Below, piece by piece: positions 60,700 to 64,000 of a stretch of 64,000 nt of DNA; the first letter of the stretch is position 1, and each line of letters opens with the position of its first letter. The notes beneath the pieces were generated by a model, which made no database searches, was not told the origin of the DNA, and worked only from the letters and a program-made list of their open reading frames with translations. Made by a program: the position numbers and the translations under genes. The DNA lies in assembly GCA_028023455.1 (NCBI GenBank), contig JAQFVV010012395.1:2542001-2606000 (forward strand). Reading direction: 5' to 3'. Origin of the DNA: Epiperipatus broadwayi (taxonomy: Eukaryota; Onychophora; Udeonychophora; Euonychophora; Peripatidae).

Positions 60700-61190
60700 T
60701 GCCAAATATTTGGATGAATCTGCAGAGAGTATATAGTCTTTGTAAAATTCTGAAAAACTTCTTTGAATCTCTAGTACTAGCTGCTGCATACAAAGTAGTA
60801 AATTAAAATTATGATGTAGACAAGCTACGTAAAGTACATTTTGATTCATTTTTCTTATTTTTGTCTGTATTCCTTACAGTGTCCTTTCATGTTAGCATTA
60901 TTGTCATTAGGATGTCCATAATATCTAAGTGGAATGATTTTAAAAATTTAATAATAAATCTGATAATCCTTCACTAGTTGTATCTTATGTTTCTAAAAAT
61001 CCAATCATATGATTCTTTTATTTCCAAGTTTTTTTTAATTGTTATTAATGTTAACATATCTTAAGATAATGAAAGTTTGCTCTATATGAGATACATCTGG
61101 TGTAGCAATTCATTTGAATGTTATAACATTTGGCTAAGTGAAAATATCTGTTTTGGCTGAAATGCTTACTAAGAGTTGACTTATTTTTCT
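60700..61190 (-). pseudogene. Second hAT transposase remnant, upstream part
   Basis: Broken frames NANMKGHCKEYRQK, NVLYVACLHHNFNLLLCMQQ and FFRILQRLYTL correspond to the ZMYM1-like order G.D.GANM.GK..GVQ, P.A.YVPC..H.LNL....., FF..VQ.IY.LF. The next block, STTRW, is found at 58.75 kb beyond the LINE. Confidence 0.6.
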
Positions 61191-62149
61191 AATATCTACA
61201 ATTGTCTGTTTGAAGCTAAAATTATTTTCATATTATTTAGAGAAAAATAGTCTAATACAAAGTTTATACTTATATGTATCTAATGATCTTGCCAAAATAT
61301 GTCTCAAGCTTGATAATATATATCTAAAATTAGATAAAATAAATATAATAATCAAAATACTCTGGAATAACTCTACAACATTCAATGTTACAATATAAAA
61401 AACAACATCAATAATAGCTATAGTCTGCTTAGGGCAGTATATGACATCCTGAATAGATAGAATAGCGTTCACTGCTGTAAGCTAGCTATAAGTATTGAAT
61501 TTTTTTTTGTATTGGTCTATTGAATATTGTAGAGTTTATTCCAAAGTATTGTGATTATATATACACATACATATACAGTATCCTTTAACTCTCAAGTTTA
61601 CAGTAGATAGTATTAGAGTTTAGAGAAATGTTTATATAAATGAGGTATGTTTAGAAATCACAGATACCACTGCTGCAAGAGATATTCATTGATGTTAGAA
61701 AAATATGTTAATGCCTCTTAATAAACATTTCTCCAAAAATCATGCTTTGCTTTTCTGTTCTATTTTGCATATGGACCTTTTTACATATACATTATTATTT
61801 TATAATCAATTACAATTTAATCAAGAAATCATCTATACTCTTACCACCTATTTCACAATTTTTTTTTTCTTCTATTAACTCTATATCAAAATTAAATTTT
61901 CTTTCTCAGGTTATATTCAAGTTCCATGTTATGTGATCATTTGATATACTGGCCAACAGAACTAGACTATTATTGACCACATTGGGTGCCAACTATAATC
62001 TTACCAACTTGGGTGAATATTCTCAATATATACTGTATATTGTTGGATTTTTACAATAGCTTAATATAAATTTTCTGATCAATAAACTACTTTAAAACTA
62101 AGATGGTTTATATTTGCTCTTTTTCTATTATTGTATAAAAATTCATTGT
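61191..62149. other. Intergenic, nothing recognised
   Basis: AT-rich. Overlapping frames at 61210-61472 are low-complexity and not protein-like in any family I know. Confidence 0.5.
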
Positions 62150-62600
62150 TTTTATTTTATTATTTATATATGTATAAAAGTTGCAGTGAAACATTCTTTC
62201 GTTGTGCCTTTTTGATTTAAGAACCTGTTTTAATTGATCCATGTAGGTGGGCAGTTATTTCAAGAGATATAAAATTCTAGAAATTATCTAAAATATTGAG
62301 AAATATTATATAAACTTGTTGAAGACAAAATACTTTTTCAATAGTTGCCCAAATAATATCAAAGTTTCATAGAAATTCATATGTTTAATTGTTAGTCAGA
62401 CAGTCTTAGAATGAATCTTACTTCGTCTAATAATTAAATACATGAATTTCTACAAGATATAACATCATTCATGTGATAATTAAAAAGAACTTTGAATTCC
62501 TGAAATATGCCAGCAATTTTTATCTCTTAATACATCTAAAAATAGAAGTTTGCTATGGAAAAATCTCAGAATTATAAAAGAGTAAGCATAGAAAATAATT
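62150..62600 (-). pseudogene. Penelope-like element fragment
   Basis: The minus strand reads SKLLFLDVLRDKN near 62550-62515, and the adjoining sequence resembles 28080-28400 in the same order. It is strongly decayed. Confidence 0.4.
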
Positions 62601-63800
62601 TTTTTAAAGTTATTTTATTGTGATGGAAGAAGCAAGAAACATGAGAGATGTAAACATCACTAAAAGACTAAGGGATCATCTATTCTTGTAGAATTAAGAA
62701 CAGAAACACTATATTTCAGAGATAACAGATGTAAGCTTGAATAATCAAAGGAGACTATATGTGAATGTTAAATTCATATACCTATATAGACTGATATTGA
62801 ATGAAAACAGTGAAATAGTGCCTCAAAAGCAGATACAGAAAGCAAAATAACTTGATATTTTGTTCTTGTAAGTCATAAGATTGTTTACTAATTAAATGAA
62901 CTGGTTTCAAATTCTAAATCTAAAAATAATTCACTGCTCTATATTTACACTTAAAATCAAAATGAATCACCAGCGTTTAGCCTGGTAATTGCAACAGTGA
63001 TTTAGTTAATATCCTGCTAAAAAATATAAATATGATTTCAGCATATTTACTAGAATCTTTCCAAATTTGAATATTATTAAATTTCAATGAAAAGTAAATT
63101 ATAAAATTTGATATTTTAAAAAATGAGTTGCCACATGAATAAACACTGAACACTTGCCTAATCACATGATGTTCATTAAGAATGCTATACATTAGAATAC
63201 AGCTCAATTAATTAATAAACTTCAATAACAATATAGTACTAGTAGAGTTTAATGTATAAATATCAGATGTATGTATAAACTTGGAGCAGATGTAAGCAAT
63301 AATCACAGCATATTAATATTTACTTTATTACTTTCACAATGCTTTATATAATTATAACCCACCATTGATGATTTTGCCAGCAATCTTCTTCAGAACTATA
63401 ACCAATACAATACAAATATACATGAACATATAATTTTATATCATATAGTCTATCTTATAATCAATATTCATATGCCTACATATCTTTATAACCTCCGTAT
63501 ATTCTTTAAATGATCAAATTTCAATGTTAAAATTTGTCCATATATATATAATTATTACCTCTTTATATATAATACATTTTAACTTTCATATATTATATTG
63601 TAATGATCATGGGGGGGGGGGGAGTTTGATTAATGGATTAGGATTATTATTTATTTTGTTTGGAAAACATTTATTTCACTATCAGACAATTACTATTTTT
63701 TCTTCATTTTTATTATTTACTTAAACTGTTCAAGGTTTTATTGCTTTAAGACATTATTTCATATTCATTTGTAAGATTATTACATCTTTGACCCAGTGAT
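62601..63800. other. Intergenic, with a 12-G homopolymer
   Basis: A run of twelve G at 63611-63622 stands out in AT-rich sequence. The frame around it (LINGLGLLFILFGK) is hydrophobic and could be mitochondrial, but no gene is assignable. Otherwise nothing was seen. Confidence 0.4.
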
Positions 63801-64000
63801 TGCACATTCAAGCAGAGGGCTAGAATATCATTGATAGATTAACCGTCAGTGATATCTATGACCAGATCGAGACTCACAAACACATGGTCCTGACTATTTT
63901 TCCTGATCATAGCACCCTCCCAATACTTCTGGGACAACACCAATCCCCCAAGGCAATTTATTTGTTTTGAGATGAATCTCAGGCACTGTCCAACCATATA
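63800..64000. other. GC-richer block at right edge, unassigned
   Basis: Composition resembles the unassigned blocks at 17150-17900 and 45400-45840 and differs from the surroundings. It is cut by the window edge; no domain was recognised. Confidence 0.3.

Noticed and set aside
1-64000. CRISPR arrays, bacterial operons, riboswitches
   Set aside because: Spliced eukaryotic exons and LINE/hAT content show a nuclear animal genome; no regularly spaced short repeats were seen.

Overview
This is an AT-rich (roughly 70% or more A+T) animal nuclear window with long introns and dense, mostly decayed repeats. Only two host genes can be supported. The last two visible exons of RIOK3 (+ strand; 3935-4105 and 13508-13840) are split by a 9.4-kb intron. 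A complete two-exon PTRHD1 gene (- strand; 37380-37192 and 31021-30851) has a 6.2-kb intron. The two genes converge on about 17 kb of repeats. The contiguous order ND2-COX1-COX2-ATP8-ATP6-COX3-ND3 in a mitochondrial insertion, and its ATP6 start (NLFSVFD), favour an arthropod, perhaps a chelicerate. This is an inference; no species can be named.

Layout: 1-13.9 kb RIOK3 3' half. 13.9-30.8 kb repeats: a 1.16-kb palindrome, RTE-type LINE pieces, palindromic multimers, Penelope-like fragments and a hAT fragment. 30.85-37.4 kb PTRHD1. About 37.77-54.0 kb (perhaps to 55.0 kb) a decayed, mitogenome-scale nuclear mitochondrial insertion (NUMT) holding rrnL(3' end), ND4L, ND4, ND2, COX1, COX2, ATP8, ATP6, COX3 and ND3 on +, CYTB and ND1 on -, and ND5 on +. 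It is interrupted by later insertions whose target-site duplications can be read against the mitochondrial reading frames. 55.0-57.25 kb a palindromic tRNA/ribozyme-like element carrying a 1.6-kb hAT transposon. 57.3-61.2 kb a second hAT with a LINE nested in it. 61.2-64 kb mostly nothing recognisable.

The most interesting signal is a set of short repeat families whose cores read as hammerhead ribozymes (CUGANGA, stem II, GAAA, a tiny self-complementary stem III, then a cleavage triplet). They occur as direct and inverted multimers or long hairpins, flanked by 12-15 bp target-site duplications, and Penelope-like reverse transcriptase fragments lie nearby. Hammerheads are known from Penelope-like elements and from the non-autonomous 'retrozymes'. 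The inverted, palindromic architecture seen here is the part that looks unusual.
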